Part shown: piece after piece, positions 34,515-55,667 of the stretch
How the letters are laid out: every line of letters starts with the position of its first letter
How positions within the stretch are numbered: the first letter of the stretch is position 1
Source of the DNA: Channallabes apus
Lineage: Eukaryota; Chordata; Actinopteri; Siluriformes; Clariidae
NCBI GenBank assembly: GCA_030522415.1
Contig: CM060121.1
Coordinates: forward strand, 22,727,142 to 22,791,141
Direction: 5' to 3'
DNA length: 64,000 bases
The notes under the pieces: generated by a model
What the model saw: the letters and a program-made list of their open reading frames with translations, nothing else
Databases searched by the model: none
Told to the model about the DNA's origin: nothing
Program-made: the position numbers and the translations under genes

Positions 34515-34640
34515 CAGAGAATCTCCACTGTTGGGCCCTTGAGCAAGGCCCTTAACCCTCAATTGCTCAGATGTGTAATGAAATAAGAATGTAAGTCGCT
34601 CTGGATAAGAGCGTCTGCCAAATGCCTAAATGTAAATGAA
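34515..34640 (+). mobile_element. SINE 3'-domain fragment
   Basis: The conserved blocks TTGAGCAAGGCCCTTAACCC, GTAAGTCGCTCTGGATAAGA and GCGTCTGCCAAATGCC, ending in TAAATGTAAATG, are a well-known fish SINE tail domain. The 5' tRNA-like part is not visible. Confidence 0.65.
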
Positions 34641-34829
34641 TAAATTTTCATAATTTTGTCTGGTGTCAAGGTTGCTGTTTTTTGTCTTCTGATGTCTTGT
34701 CTCTCTGATCATATTAAACATTTAATACTCCTTATATTCATTTTCTCTAATGAAATTGAATCTGTAACCACCCATACCTGCATCACCTGCTCACACACCC
34801 TTACAAAACACTTTTCTGGAATTAAGAGG

Positions 34830-35150
34830 CCCAAACTTTTAAAGCACGACAACACTACTGTTCACAAAGTGCCCTTTGAAGACATGGTTTGGCAGCATTG
34901 GAGTGGAAGAATTTGAGTGTCCTGCACAGCGCCCTGAGTTCCACCCCATTTAAGGCATTTGGGAAGAATTTGAACCCCAGCCGCCCCCTTACTAATGCTC
35001 TTGTTGCTGAATGAGCAAATACCCAAGTTTCAAAGTCTAGTAGCCATTCCAGAAGAGTATAGGTTATTATAACAGCGAAGGTATAACAAATCTTATACAT
35101 GATGTTCAAAAGAGCACAAATGCGTGTCAAAAATAATTACAAAAGGATAA
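34830..35150 (+). mobile_element. Decayed Tc1-like transposase C-terminus
   Basis: The plus strand reads KHDNTTVHK (compare the QHDNTPVHK second-Asp motif) and, in another frame, VEEFECPAQRPEFHPI (compare [16 protein letters not shown]). The same family and orientation recur at 63735-63990. Confidence 0.6.
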
Positions 35151-35194
35151 AAGGACTGAATTTTCTCTGAATTTACAAAAAGTAACTTTTTGAA

Positions 35195-36330
35195 TTAATG
35201 CCAGAATATGACAGTTTGCTTATATGTGTAGATTTTAATATTCATGTCTGTTGTCTGTCCAGTCAACTGGTAAATGAATTTCTAAGGACTTTTAATAACT
35301 CCTTTGACCTGACACAATCAGTAAATGACCCTACGCATCAGCTTGGCCGCACACCAGACCTTATAATTTAACATGGACTTCCAGTATCCATCTCAGAAAT
35401 AATTGATATTTTTATTTCGGACCACTTCCCTGTTATTTTTTTATTTACTGCTCGACTATTTACTATCAAAACTTTTACTTTTACATCCAGGACGTGCTAG
35501 TTTCTCCCCTGTGGTCAGAGAATTAAATCTTTGCTTCTACACCACATGCTCTTCGATTTTGGACTCCATTGCACCTTACAAGGACAGACCCATGAAGGGT
35601 TACAAGTATCACTGGGTATACTGCGTTATAGTCTTTCTGAATATTAAAATGCAGTTAAATAATTGCAGATATATGTATGTACTTTGTCAAATATGATTTC
35701 CACCAGCTGTAATTGCACTAGCGTGTTATTTAATAGAATTCATTCTGTGACAAATCCATTTTGCAATGTTCTATCTTCACATCCTGGCAAAGGTCAAGCC
35801 CTTTTTGAATCAGAGTGACATGGTGAAAGCCATTCACGCTTTTATTAGTTTGCGGCTAGACTATTGCAATGCTCTTTATGTTGGCGTCACTCAAGCTCGT
35901 CCCTATGGCCTGCAACTTGTGCAGAATGCTGTGGCTTGTATGCTGTCCAATAATCGTGAACATGATCACATCACACCAATCCTGTATTCCCTCCACTCTA
36001 CAGTTCCAGATTCAGGTTTAAACTTTTGATGTTTGTTTTTAGTGCAATTAATGGCCTTGCACCTTCTTACTTGTGTGTGACAGTAAGCTTTTATCAACAA
36101 AGTAGAGCATTACGTTCTGCTGACCAAAACCTAATAGTGGTCCTTTGGTAAAGGTACGTACAAACAATGGGGTGATCGCTCTTTTGCAGTGGCTGGTCCT
36201 AAACTTTGGAACACCATTCTACCTAAGTTGTTGAATTACTTAGTAATTAGCAGTGTTATATTACTGACCGCCCTCTGTTTACAGCAAAACTTAACTTAAA
36301 GCAAAACACAGTCTTCATGATCAGATTTGT
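35195..36330 (+). mobile_element. L2-type LINE fragment
   Basis: The plus strand shows the end of an endonuclease domain (VDFNIHVCCLSSQLVNEFL, SFDLTQSVNDPTHQLGRTPD, SDHFPVIF; about 35200-35440), then TCSSILDSIAPYKDR (about 35535-35590). After a large deletion, the reverse-transcriptase C-terminal part follows: HAFISLRLDYCNALYVGV and LQLVQNAVACMLSNN (35766-36029). Stops are frequent. Confidence 0.75.
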
Positions 36331-36394
36331 CAGATGGTGTTTTTATCTCTTTGTTACACATGCAGTTAAACTGCATCATAAAATGTAATTCGTT

Positions 36395-36401
36395 AGGTAG
36401 G

Positions 36402-36438
<37 letters not shown>

Positions 36439-36464
36439 GGATGGATGGATACATAGATAGATAG
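36395..36464. repeat. (GATA/GATG)n microsatellite
   Basis: About 17 tetranucleotide units with a short GATG segment. It ends 3 bp from the stop codon of the protease gene at 36467, so it lies in that gene's 3' untranslated region. Confidence 0.9.
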
Positions 36465-36466
36465 CA

Positions 36467-40864
<4,398 letters not shown>

Positions 40865-41170
40865 GATTTTAAGGAACTCCTTTGGTTAGAGGTAGTATGT
40901 AGAGGTAGAGGGACTTCCGTCTCTTACCGTCCTGCTTAGGTACATGCATTAGAGTTCACTCCTGGTTTCATGCAAAGCACACGGAAATTGTAACCTGCCC
41001 AACCTGTATCAGATGTTTACCTTTCCTCATCAGAGGCTGCTTAACACGCTGATCTAAAACCGGTTTCCTGTACTTCTTCTGATTGCTAGGTGAAGACAAA
41101 ACTGACTCATCTACAATGAAACATACAATATTAAACACACCGTTAAATACACTCAGATGAAAGTGATTTA
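40865..41170 (-). promoter_or_regulatory. Putative 5' flank of protease A
   Basis: The sequence upstream of the start codon shares scattered blocks with the flank of gene B at 55049-55200 (TGCATTAGAGTTC against TGTATTAAAGAGTTC; ATGCAAAGCA in both). This suggests that the duplication included the proximal promoter. No TATA box was assigned. Confidence 0.4.
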
Positions 41171-41859
41171 AATTTCAAACATTTTATTCAGCTGTACATA
41201 TTTTATGTTAAATCAATTAAGGGATCTTATTTATATCTGTTAAAAAAAGGAATTTCAAAATGCTAGCCAACCAACTAATTTATTTTCAGCTTTAACAAAT
41301 CAGAATTTTGAAGATCAAAACTATAGATATACAATACAGCATCTAGACATTCTATAGGCCTTCAAACATTAGAGAGATTTGTGGTTAGCAACAATTAATC
41401 AAGGCAAAATGTCTGTTCCAAAAAGGAAATCTGAATGTTTTCAGTGGTGCCGGAAAATAAAGTTATTCCCAACAGACCTCCTGTCTTCTGATTTCTAAGA
41501 AAGAAATTTGTCAAAGAAATTTGTCAAAGAGGTTTGTCATAAGCTACATGGATGACAGCTTAACTTACTTCCCAGACATTTAGCCATGTAATAAGGGTTC
41601 TATCACACCTCCTGGGGAACCAACTCTACATAAAATGGGAGAAATATAAGTTTAATACCCACAAGGTGGCATTTCTGGGTTAGACCAGAGGAGAAGCAAA
41701 AGGATAAAGATAAGGTGTCAATCATGGCTAAATAGCCTGCTCCCACTACCGTCAATGTAATTATAATGCTTACTACAGTTTGCAAATTTCTGCTTCAGTT
41801 TTATCCAGGGATACAGTATTATTATTTTTCTTTTAAGCCTTGCTCAAGAAGCGAAGTGA
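41171..41859. other. Unannotated DNA
   Basis: AT-rich, with a small local tandem AAAGAAATTTGTC near 41507-41531. No gene signal. Confidence 0.4.
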
Positions 41860-43570
41860 CATCTTGTGTCTTGAACCAGCTAACAAAGACATGCTCTTTC
41901 AGAAAATGGTGCCCCAAGGCTGATGAGATTCTGAAGGACTGTTTTGAGTGCACTGACTGTAGTGTGTTGCAAGAGCCTCATGTTGATAACATGAATCACA
42001 TACTTTCCATGACTGACAACCTCAACTTTTGTATGGACATCATTGTAAATGAAAACCTTTAAGGATGGTGACATGACTGAACTCAAGTGCAAGCAGAGGG
42101 AACTCAAAATCAGCCTGAAACAGGTCAAGGAGAAATACAGAAGGAAAGTGGAGAAGAAATTGGAATGTCTGTGATGGAACAGGCTGGAATCATCTCAAAA
42201 AGAAAAACAGGTGTGCAGAAGGTCAGTGTTGATGCTACTATTGTGGGGTGTATCATGGAAGGATAGGAGGGGGTATAGCCTGATGAAGGACTAAATCATC
42301 TACACCTGAACATCACCAAGACCAAAGAAAAGGTGATTGACTTTTTACACTCTGGGTTTGTTACCAGTCTCTATTGAGGAAGTGGATGTTGAGAGGATTA
42401 TACATACAGTACATACTGGACATACAAGTGCCTGTGTTTTATTCGGTTGGTCACTGCCAGTATGTATTTTCTAGATTTTTCAGCCTATCATGTCTGATCC
42501 CACAGAAAACACAATGCACCACAAAATCTCACAAAAAGACAATGCAGGCATCACAGCACACAGTGCATAACAGCCTGACATTCATGGGACCCGTCAGGCA
42601 AAGAGCCCAAGGGTATTAACCTGGCCTCCAAACTCCCCAGATCCCACTCTGTGTGAGCACTCTTGGGATGTGCTGGACAAAAAAGACTGATCCATGAAGG
42701 CCACACCCCACAACTCACAGAACCCAGTGGCTCTGGTGCCAACGTGCTGCACACCCCAGAGTGGCAAGAGGCAATGGCTTATCAGGAATCCAAAACCTGA
42801 GTAGTTTTATTGTTAATGGTTTTAATGCTATATACGATCAGTGTATTTGCCTTTCTGTCACTCACTCTATGAGTATTGCACTACTCATTGCATTAGCCAT
42901 CTCCCACATCATGTGTCTCCTGACTATATGCAGTACATAATCATAACTACAAACTTTTGTTAATTGCTACTGGATGTGTGGAATTTTCTTCAGAACTTGT
43001 TCCATGTGCACTCAAGGTTAAGAACTTTGTACTGTGTCAACTGGTCAGCTAATGCCTTTTCCCACATATCAGCAGCCTGGCCAAATCTAGCCATCGACTT
43101 TATCACTGATCTCATAATTATAAATACTGTATGTAGGCTACTGCTGGACAACAAACTGAACTGCTCAGCAAACACAGAACATCTATTTTAAAAAGTTGGA
43201 TGTTCCTTATAAGGATGTTCCTTATTTACTGGGCTCTTTTACATCTGCAAAAAGCTCCTACAGATGTTCTACCAATCAGTAGTAGGCAGTATCCTGTTTT
43301 GTGCTATAGTGTGCGTGGGGAGAGAACCTCAAAAGCAGAGACGCCACTTGACTGAACAAGGTTATTAGGAGAGCAGAATCATGGTTGGCTGAGAAGGACC
43401 TTGACTAAAAGGCTATCCATCATGTCCAACACCGGTCACCTGCTGTATGGAACTTTTGTCAAGCAGAAAAGCATATTCAGTAACAGACTTCTATCACAGA
43501 CTTGCTCTACTGTCAGATACAGGAAATCTGTTGTTCCCAGGGCCTTACACTGATTTAACACCTTTTTACG
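41860..43570 (+). mobile_element. Jockey/Rex1-like LINE fragment, interrupted
   Basis: Plus-strand blocks in order are: RELKISLKQVKEKYRRKVEKKLE (42095-42165), LNHLHLNITKTKEKVIDF (about 42292-42345), SIEEVDVERI (about 42372-42400) and, after an interruption, LLDNKLNCSANTEHLF (43139-43190). The last block is the C-terminal region with HLLYGTFVKQKSIFSNRLLS and QTCSTVRYRKSVVPRALH (43435-43555). The interruption at about 42403-43125 holds a Tc1-like remnant. Stops and frameshifts throughout. Confidence 0.7.
42530..42847 (+). mobile_element. 3' remnant of a Tc1-like element (copy 3 of 3)
   Basis: Reads in changing frames as WPPNSPDPTLCEHSWDVLDK, matching the NSPDLNPIEHLWDVLDK motif. It ends CGATCAGTGTAT at about 42836-42847. 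It lies inside the LINE fragment. Confidence 0.65.
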
Positions 43571-44089
43571 GTGCCAGGCGACATGATTGGGATTCTTGGT
43601 CATGATGGTCACTCAACTACTACCAGTGTTGGGTGTAACGCGTTACAAAGTAACTTGGATTATTTTTTGATGTAACAAGTAATCTAACGCATTAGATCTG
43701 CCCTTTAAGTACTTAGTTATTTAGTTATATTTTCAAAAAAGTAATCCGTTATTCAGACAATTTATGCAATCCGTGAGCCAGACAGCAGTCATTCCGTTAT
43801 TGTGTGTGTGTGGAATTCTTCCTACAAGCCCAGCCCCTGATTATCTGCCCCGCTCTGTCATTCCTGCCTTTATACCTCTATCTCTATGCGGTTTGACGAT
43901 GAGAAGCGTTGTTAGGCACTGTGAGCTGACGCTAGTGACCGCCGGATGTTCCACAAGGTCTGCGATGACGCGTGGAAAGATGTAAACGTAATCACAACGC
44001 CAAAACTCTCGGTGAATCATGATGAACCGTACCTACAGCCACCGTGTGAAACGGCGTAGGTGAAAAGTATGGGAAAAGTACTCTAATTA

Positions 44090-44916
44090 TACTCAGCAAA
44101 AAAAGAAACGTCCTCTGAATTTCAACTGTTTTTACTTGTAGTAAACGTAATGTGTAAATATTTGTATGAACACTAAAAGAGTCAACACCATAAGACATAA
44201 ACTAAAAATTTTTCACAATGTGTCCCTGAATGAAGGGAGGCTCAAAATCAAAAGTACCAGTCAGTATGTGGTTTGGCCACCAGCTGCTTGAAGTACTGCA
44301 GTGCATCTCCTCCTCATGGACTGGACCAGATTTGTCAGTTCTTGCTGTGAGATGGAGGGATTGTGTGTTCCTGGTGTGACTCGGGCAGTTGTTGTGGCCA
44401 TCCTGTACCTGTCACGCAGGTGTGATATTCGGATGAACCCATCCTGTGCAGGTGTTGTTACACGTGGTCTTCCACTGCGAGGATGATCAGCTGTCCTTCC
44501 TGTCTCCCTGTAGCGCTGTCTTAGGCGTCTCACAGTGCGTACATGGCGATTTATTGCCCTAGCCACATCAGCAGTCCTCATGCCTCCCTGCAGCATGCCT
44601 AATGCACGTTCACGCAGATGAGCAGGGACCCTGGGCATCTTTCTTTGGGTGTTTTTCACAGTCGGTAGACAAGTCTCTTTAGTGTCCTGCGTTTTTAGAA
44701 CTGTGACCTTAAATGCCTACTTTCTGTAAGCTGTTAAGGTCTTAACGACCATTCCACAGGTACATGTTAATTAATTGATTATGGTTAATTGAACATGCAT
44801 GGAAAACATTGTTTAAACCCTTTACAATGAAGATCTGTAAAGTTATTTGGATTTGTACAACATTATTGTGGAAATACACAGTCCTGGAAAAGGGACGTTT
44901 CTTTTTTTGCTGAGTA
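44090..44916 (-). mobile_element. Internally deleted Tc1-like element, copy 2
   Basis: Ends TACTCAGCAAAAAAAG and the complement, with TA at 44088-44089 and 44917-44918. It is 827 bp and almost identical to 3524-4339, with the same internal junction. It is inserted in the hAT element, so it moved after that element landed. Confidence 0.93.
44261..44659 (-). CDS. Tc1-derived protein with only the DNA-binding domain (132 aa)
   Basis: Same layout as 3682-4092: MKNTQRKMPRVPAHLRERAL, paired-like helix-turn-helix halves joined by GRPRVTTPAQDG, then the in-frame jump from NPSISQQ to ELTNLVQSMRRRCTAVLQAA. It ends GGQTTY, close to the natural transposase C-terminus (GGHTRY-type). No DDE residues remain. 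The ORF is intact in both copies despite several substitutions between them, which fits, but does not prove, selection for a binding protein. Confidence 0.6.
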   Translation of the reverse strand: MKNTQRKMPRVPAHLRERALGMLQGGMRTADVARAINRHVRTVRRLRQRYRETGRTADHPRSGRPRVTTPAQDGFIRISHLRDRYRMATTTARVTPGTHNPSISQQELTNLVQSMRRRCTAVLQAAGGQTTY

Positions 44917-45268
44917 TAGTTACTTTTATCAGAAAGTAACCTTGTAATGTAACTGATTACTTTTTAATGACAGTAATTTTGCAATGTAATTAGTTACTTT
45001 AAAAAGTAACATCCCCCAACACTGACTGCTACTGATCCTCCGTTATGCATGCAGCTCTCTTTCATAACAAACTGACAGCAATAATTATCGACTCATCATG
45101 TAAATAAAACCATCATTCAAAAAACTGCATTCTATATTTACTCTTTGTGTTATAATAAAATTTTAACTGAATCAATTTTAATGAACCAAATATGCAAAAA
45201 TATTATTATATTGATTCTCATTGCCTTAATCTTGCACCACTCACTCTATTTATATAGATTTTATATAC

Positions 45269-45410
45269 AGTGCTGTGAAAAAGTATTTGCCCTATACAGA
45301 TTTTTTTTTCATATTAGTCACACTAAATGATTCAGATTATCAAACAAAGTTTAATATTACATCATGATGTGAGATACAGTACAGTATGTTAATGTGCTTG
45401 ACCTTGTCAG
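45269..45410. mobile_element. Tc1-like terminal fragment
   Basis: CAGTGCTGTGAAAAAGTATT at 45269 follows TA and is the classic end of a fish Tc1-like family. The body is missing. A related, longer piece lies at 46440-46920. Confidence 0.65.
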
Positions 45411-45611
45411 ACAGGCTCTATTTAAATGATTTCTTGATTTAACAGGTTGGGCAGGAATCAGGCCTGGGTGTGGAAAGTGGAATTTTTAGTCTTACTTTTA
45501 AAAATCTTATCGCTAGTCACAATTCATTCATGATTCAGCAAGTGGGCACCAATTTCTTTTAGACATAGGGCCAGGTAGGTTTGGACAGCTTTTTTCTCCT
45601 AATAAATAAAA

Positions 45612-45921
45612 CCAGGCAGAACGGTGGTGTAGTGGTTAGCACTGTCGCCTTCCACCTGGGTCTGGGTTCGATTCCCGTTTCTGTGTGCATGGAGCTTGCA
45701 TGTTCTCCCTGTGCTTGGTGGGTTTCCTCCCACAGTCCAAAGACATGTTGATTAGGCTAATTGCTGTTCCCAAACTGCCCATAGTGTGTGTATATGTGTG
45801 CCCTGCAATGGATTGGCACCCTGTCCAGGGTCTACACTGCCTTGTGCCCTAAGCCTCCTGGGGTAGGCTCCAGTTCCCGTGAACCTGAATACAGGATAAA
45901 GCGGTATGGAAGATGAATGAG
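45612..45921 (+). mobile_element. tRNA-derived SINE copy
   Basis: Same family as 5370, with A box GTAGTGGTTAGCAC and B box GGTTCGATTCC. A 9-bp duplication TAAATAAAA flanks it (45603-45611, 45922-45930). Confidence 0.88.
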
Positions 45922-46227
45922 TAAATAAAAGCATCATTTAAAAATGTCTTGTATGACACGTTATTTGCAATAAATCTCATCTTTTTGCCTGAAATATTGT
46001 CTTTGGGTCCCAGCTATAATCAAAGGATGGCACTAATTGTTTAAATACAAGAAAACAATGAAGATTGCACCACACATTTGTCTTGATGACAACTACAAGA
46101 TATATTATACAGTATTATATACATATAATCAGCTTATTTTTTTTACCTTTAACCTTTTAACTATTTCTACAAACTCTTTTCCCATCAGGTACTTAAGCTA
46201 GTATAGCACATATGAAATAAAAAATAT

Positions 46228-46378
46228 TCATTCATTCATTTTCTATACCGCTTAATCCTGTGTTCAGGGGGACCTGGAGCCTATCCCAGGAGACTTCGGG
46301 CACTAGGCGGGGTACACCCTGGACAGGGTGCCAATCCATCGCAGGGCACACACACATACACACACTCACACACCCAAT
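46228..46378 (-). mobile_element. 5'-truncated SINE copy
   Basis: Antisense 3' half of the SINE family, beginning with the ATTCATTCATT tail complement. It is flanked by a perfect 13-bp duplication AAATAAAAAATAT (46215-46227, 46379-46391). The duplication around a truncated copy indicates LINE-like target-primed insertion. Confidence 0.9.
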
Positions 46379-46439
46379 AAATAAAAAATATAATATAATA
46401 TAATTAACAAGAAATGGAATAAGATCAAATACAGTACTA

Positions 46440-46925
46440 GTAAGTGCTTTTTTCGCATATTTGTCTCACTTAAATGACTCAGATTGTAAAACAAATTTTA
46501 ATATTAAATAAAGATAACTTGTGTAAATACGGAGTTTTTATATGATGATTTCATTTATTAAGGGAAAAAGCTATGTGAAAAAGTAATCGCCCTTAAACCT
46601 GATTGCTGGTTTTGTCTCCCTTGGTGGCAGTAACTGCAATCCGCAATCATGCATTTGTGATTATTGGCAATGAGGCTTTCTCATCAATGTGAAGGAATTT
46701 TGGCCCACTCTTCTTTTTAGAATTGTTTTAATTCAATGTTTATCGAGCATGAATGGCCTGTTTAACGATCTCAATCGGATTTAAGTCCAGACTTAGACTA
46801 GACCACTCCAAAACCTTAATTTTGTTGTTGCTGTTGTTTTTGTCTGAGCCATTCAGAGGTGAACTTGCTCGTTTATTTTGAATCATTATGAACGATGAAC
46901 TGATGGCCAGATATGTATATGCACA
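46440..46925 (-). mobile_element. Tc1-like element fragment
   Basis: The region has a degraded GTGAAAAAGTAATCGCCC terminal motif and then the conserved flank TGATTGCTGGTTTTGTC. The minus strand reads pieces such as EEWAKIPSH of a Tc1-like transposase region. The other end was lost where the Tol2-like element now begins. Confidence 0.6.
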
Positions 46926-47778
46926 AATACACAGAGGTGGAAAGTAACGAATTACATTTATTCGCGTTACTGTAATTGAGTAGCTTTTTTTGTGTATTTC
47001 TACTTTTTAAAGTACTTTTTAAAATCTGTAATTTTACTTTTACTTACGTACGTTTTGTTTGAAGTATTGTAATTCGCTACATTTTAAATCATATTCGTTA
47101 CTGAGTAAAAAATAAATGAATGAAAATGCTAAAATAATGAAAATATTATGCTTTGTATAAATGCTTCGTTGCGCTCGCGTGTGTGTATCATGTCCTGGTC
47201 GCGCGCCGCTACAGACTCCACTCCAGGTTTTCTGACTGTCCCCACATCGGCAGCTACCTGACCTTCCACACGGTCGCTTCCGCCCTGAGACGTCATCGAC
47301 TAGCGCGACCATACTGTATATAAACCGGAGAGAGACGCGGGAAAGAGGAAAGAGGTTGTGATTTTGGCGTTTTGATATTTGGTTGTGTATTCTGGTTTTG
47401 ACTTTTTGCCTCCCATTGACTTTGATTATTGCTTTGTCCCTTTGGTTTGGTTGGTCTTTGTATATATTTGTAGATAATATCACTGTATGTTTGTGCACTC
47501 ACTAGTAGTAGGGGCGTGGCTGCCATTTATTTTGGGAAGAAGGAATTTATTCACTGTTTTTGGTTTAGGGAGTCCGGGAAGGTACCTGTATTTTTGTTTG
47601 TGGTTTTTTTCTTTTTTTTTTGCAGGTAATCTAGCTACTAAATATAAATACCATTTTGTTTATTATTTTGGCCTGGGTCCACCCTGAATCTGATCCTCCT
47701 CCTGTTGTGTGTGCGTGTGTGTGTATGTTTTTTTTTGTATATACAAACCTCATTATTTCATCAGTTAATGATTGGATC

Positions 47779-48555
47779 CAGTGGCGGTTCTACACTGAAT
47801 TGCTCCCTGGGCGAGACTCCCTCCCGGCTCCCTCCTGGTTGACCTCAGGTATGTCTTGATTAACCTGAGTTTGGAAAAGCTCCTCTCTGCTTGAGCTACA
47901 GTCACTGGCAATGTAAGTGCAATCCAGAGAGCAGTCCAAAAGTTGGGGTAGATCTCAGATAGATCCTTATCGTGCATAAAAGTGATAAGCTCAAAGAGGC
48001 TCATGGTTTTTGATGGCAGTGATTAGACACTTTATTAATCTAATATAATCTAATCTAAGGGAGGAACAATTAGCTCCTTGGTTAACTTACTGCCTCAAAT
48101 TATATGCTTTGTCACGTAACAGAGTTATAGCAAATGGAAAATGTCTTTTACACTATCTACACATATGTAAATTAAACTGGCTATTTACAGTATACTGTAA
48201 ATATATTGTAAATATATTGGCTATAGCCAACATTAACATAATAAACCATGGAAATAAATAACTGTACTTACAGAGAGAACATTGGTGAATACCTTTATCT
48301 TTTGCCCGTTTCTCCTCATCTTCTTTTATTTATTTTTTCTAAATTGGGCCCCTGACAGCTTTGGCCTTTTTTTCTCCATCGCTGTGTTACTATCGACGAT
48401 TCGACAATCAACAGATTTCCCCCAACGCTGTCACTCACGACCAGAAGTCAAGACTAAACCAATTCACCTCCACATCATAATCGGCCCATACGTGACATAA
48501 AAAAAATGCCGCCCTGGGTGGCTGCCCAGTTCGCCCATGCCTAAAACCGCCACTG
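47779..48555 (-). mobile_element. hAT element nested in the Tol2-like element
   Basis: Ends CAGTGGCGGTTCTA and TAAAACCGCCACTG, with a perfect 8-bp duplication ATTGGATC (47771-47778, 48556-48563). Length is 777 bp. It keeps the 3' end of a hAT transposase. Confidence 0.95.
47830..48004 (-). pseudogene. hAT transposase C-terminal dimerisation region, fragment
   Basis: The minus strand reads FWTALWIALTLPVTVAQAER then SFSKLRLIKTYLRST, the hallmark of the hAT C-terminal dimerisation domain (ZMYM1-like family). The rest of the transposase has been deleted. Confidence 0.88.
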
Positions 48556-49244
48556 ATTGGATCTAGTTCTTTCTGCCATATACCACCATTTTCATACAGT
48601 TTAAAATAGAACACTGAACCATTCTTTTGCTGTTTGGCCCTAGACTGGGACGTAACACCATATTTAAGTGACCACTTTGATTTTCAAGCACAAGAAAAAC
48701 AACAGCTTTATTATGCAAAGGTGTTACTTCAGTTAAAAACAACTAGTTTGAGATTTATATCTGCTCATCTTTTTTTAACTACGCTAGAATGCCTCATCCC
48801 ACCCCCGCTGTTAAAAAAAAAAAAAAAGTAACTCTAACTTTTACTCTGAGTAAATTTTTTATGAGCTACTTTTTACTTTTACTTGTAGATTTTTATAATG
48901 GTAACTTTACTTGTACTTAAGTAAAATTTCACTGAAGTAACAGTACTTGTACTTGAGTACAAAATTTTATTACTCTTTCCACCTCTGCATATACACATAT
49001 ATAGGCACTGATATTGATGCATGCCTTTATTTTTTTTGTTTTTTTTCAGAGTTTAAAAATTTTCTGCAAAATATAGAAACTATTAGATGTTAATGCCAAA
49101 TTTTCAGTATGCTAAAGATTGTGGATGTTTTATATTTTCCATCCATCTATCTAGGTACCTCTGTAGTCCAACTAGGGCCAATGGAGGCCAATGTGATTAC
49201 CAATGTATTTATTCCCATTCATGACTGTGGTGGGGCCTCCAGTC

Positions 49245-49390
49245 AATATTCAACATCAAGTAGCCTAATCTGCATGTCTTTGGACTGTGGGAGGAAATCC
49301 GAAGTACCCAGAGGAAACCCTCCAAGCATGGGAAGAGCATACAAACACAGACCCCAAGGTGGGATTCATACTCTAATGAGTTTAAAATTG
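49245..49390 (-). mobile_element. Degenerate SINE fragment
   Basis: TAGCCTAATCTGCATGTCTT then TGGACTGTGGGAGGAAATC matches the central antisense part of the SINE family seen at 9047 and 55668. The ends are unclear. Confidence 0.6.
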
Positions 49391-49660
49391 ATGTACGGTA
49401 CATGACCTTGCAGAAATATGACCTAATGTAGGAACCATCATCAAAATGGAAACAGAGGAAAGAATGATGGTCTTCCCTCTTGTACTGGATATTTGCCAAG
49501 ATATGCTAAAGTTGTTCTCATGGACAATAATGGCTCAATAATTTACTAAGACACTTTGTTTTGTTTAATTTTTAATTTATCATATCTGTACAATATATAC
49601 AGGTAGTAATCTATGTACATCTTGCATCAAAGGTAGGGGTGTAAGAGAGTCACCCAGATA

Positions 49661-49679
49661 TATATATATATATATATAT
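49661..49679. repeat. (AT)n microsatellite
   Basis: Short TA-dinucleotide run, 16 bp before the stop codon of protease B on its 3' side. Confidence 0.9.
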
Positions 49680-49695
49680 CACCAAAATATTGGAG

Positions 49696-55048
<5,353 letters not shown>

Positions 55049-55655
55049 TTTCCTTTGTGACTCCTCTAGTTTCAGTCTATGTACTGCTATTGTGCGTTTT
55101 TAAATGTATTAAAGAGTTCTTCCTTGATGTAGGCTATGCAAAGCAAGTTTGAAACCGTAACCACCCCTTTCTTTGTCACCTGTCACGTGATCTTATGATG
55201 AATTACTTCTTAGATTAATTTAGAACTAGTTCCCCCAGTCAGCCATTCTTATTTGTGAAAGACAGTGTGGGAGTAGACCTTGGACAACTGTACTTGCCTT
55301 ATTGAAACTTTATAGTATGTTTTAGTATGTCTTACTAGACTTACATGTAAGAGGTTTTTTTTTCTTTACTGTTCTGTGCCATAATTTCTTCCTCTCTGCA
55401 GTCAAATTCATATAATTAAGTAAAATTATTATTGTTATTATTATTAATATTATTGCTAAACCTCTAAACTCTATAAGAAGAATAAACTGAATCATGACTT
55501 CTCAAAATTGTCTATATCCAGATTTCTTTGAAGCAGCAAAGTTGAACAAAGCTCAGACTGAAATTTCCTTTTGTTCATACTGCCATATTATTTATATCAA
55601 ACAACATGCTGGCTATGGACAAGTTGGTAGACAAATTTAGGTTTTAGCATAGGGT
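55049..55655. other. 5' flank of protease B
   Basis: The first 150 bp share blocks with the flank of protease A (see 40865-41170). CACGTG occurs at about 55186-55191. The rest is AT-rich without recognised features. Confidence 0.4.
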
Positions 55656-55667
55656 CTGTGATATACA

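Larger units (their letters stand above)
43624..45024. mobile_element. Non-autonomous hAT element hosting a Tc1-like element
   Basis: The ends CAGTGTTGGGTGTAACGCG and CATCCCCCAACACTG carry flanking 8-bp duplications ACTACTAC (43616-43623) and ACTGCTAC (45025-45032), differing at one base. Repeated AGTAAC/GTTACTTT motifs fill the subterminal regions. Without the inserted Tc1-like element (44090-44916) it is about 570 bp and has no coding capacity. Confidence 0.9.
46932..48987. mobile_element. Tol2-like hAT element, non-autonomous
   Basis: The ends CAGAGGTGGAAAGTAACG and ACTCTTTCCACCTCTG resemble Tol2 (CAGAGGTG...CACCTCTG). Flanking 8-mers are CAAATACA (46924-46931) and CATATACA (48988-48995), one mismatch. 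Subterminal regions are full of ACTTTTACTT and AGTAC motifs, as in Tol2. No Tol2-type transposase is present. A second hAT element is nested at 47779, and a GC/CpG-rich insert-like block lies at about 47165-47345. Confidence 0.88.

Noticed and set aside
34855..35130. 91-aa minus-strand ORF
   Set aside because: It is antisense to a decayed Tc1-like C-terminus whose recognisable motifs are on the plus strand.
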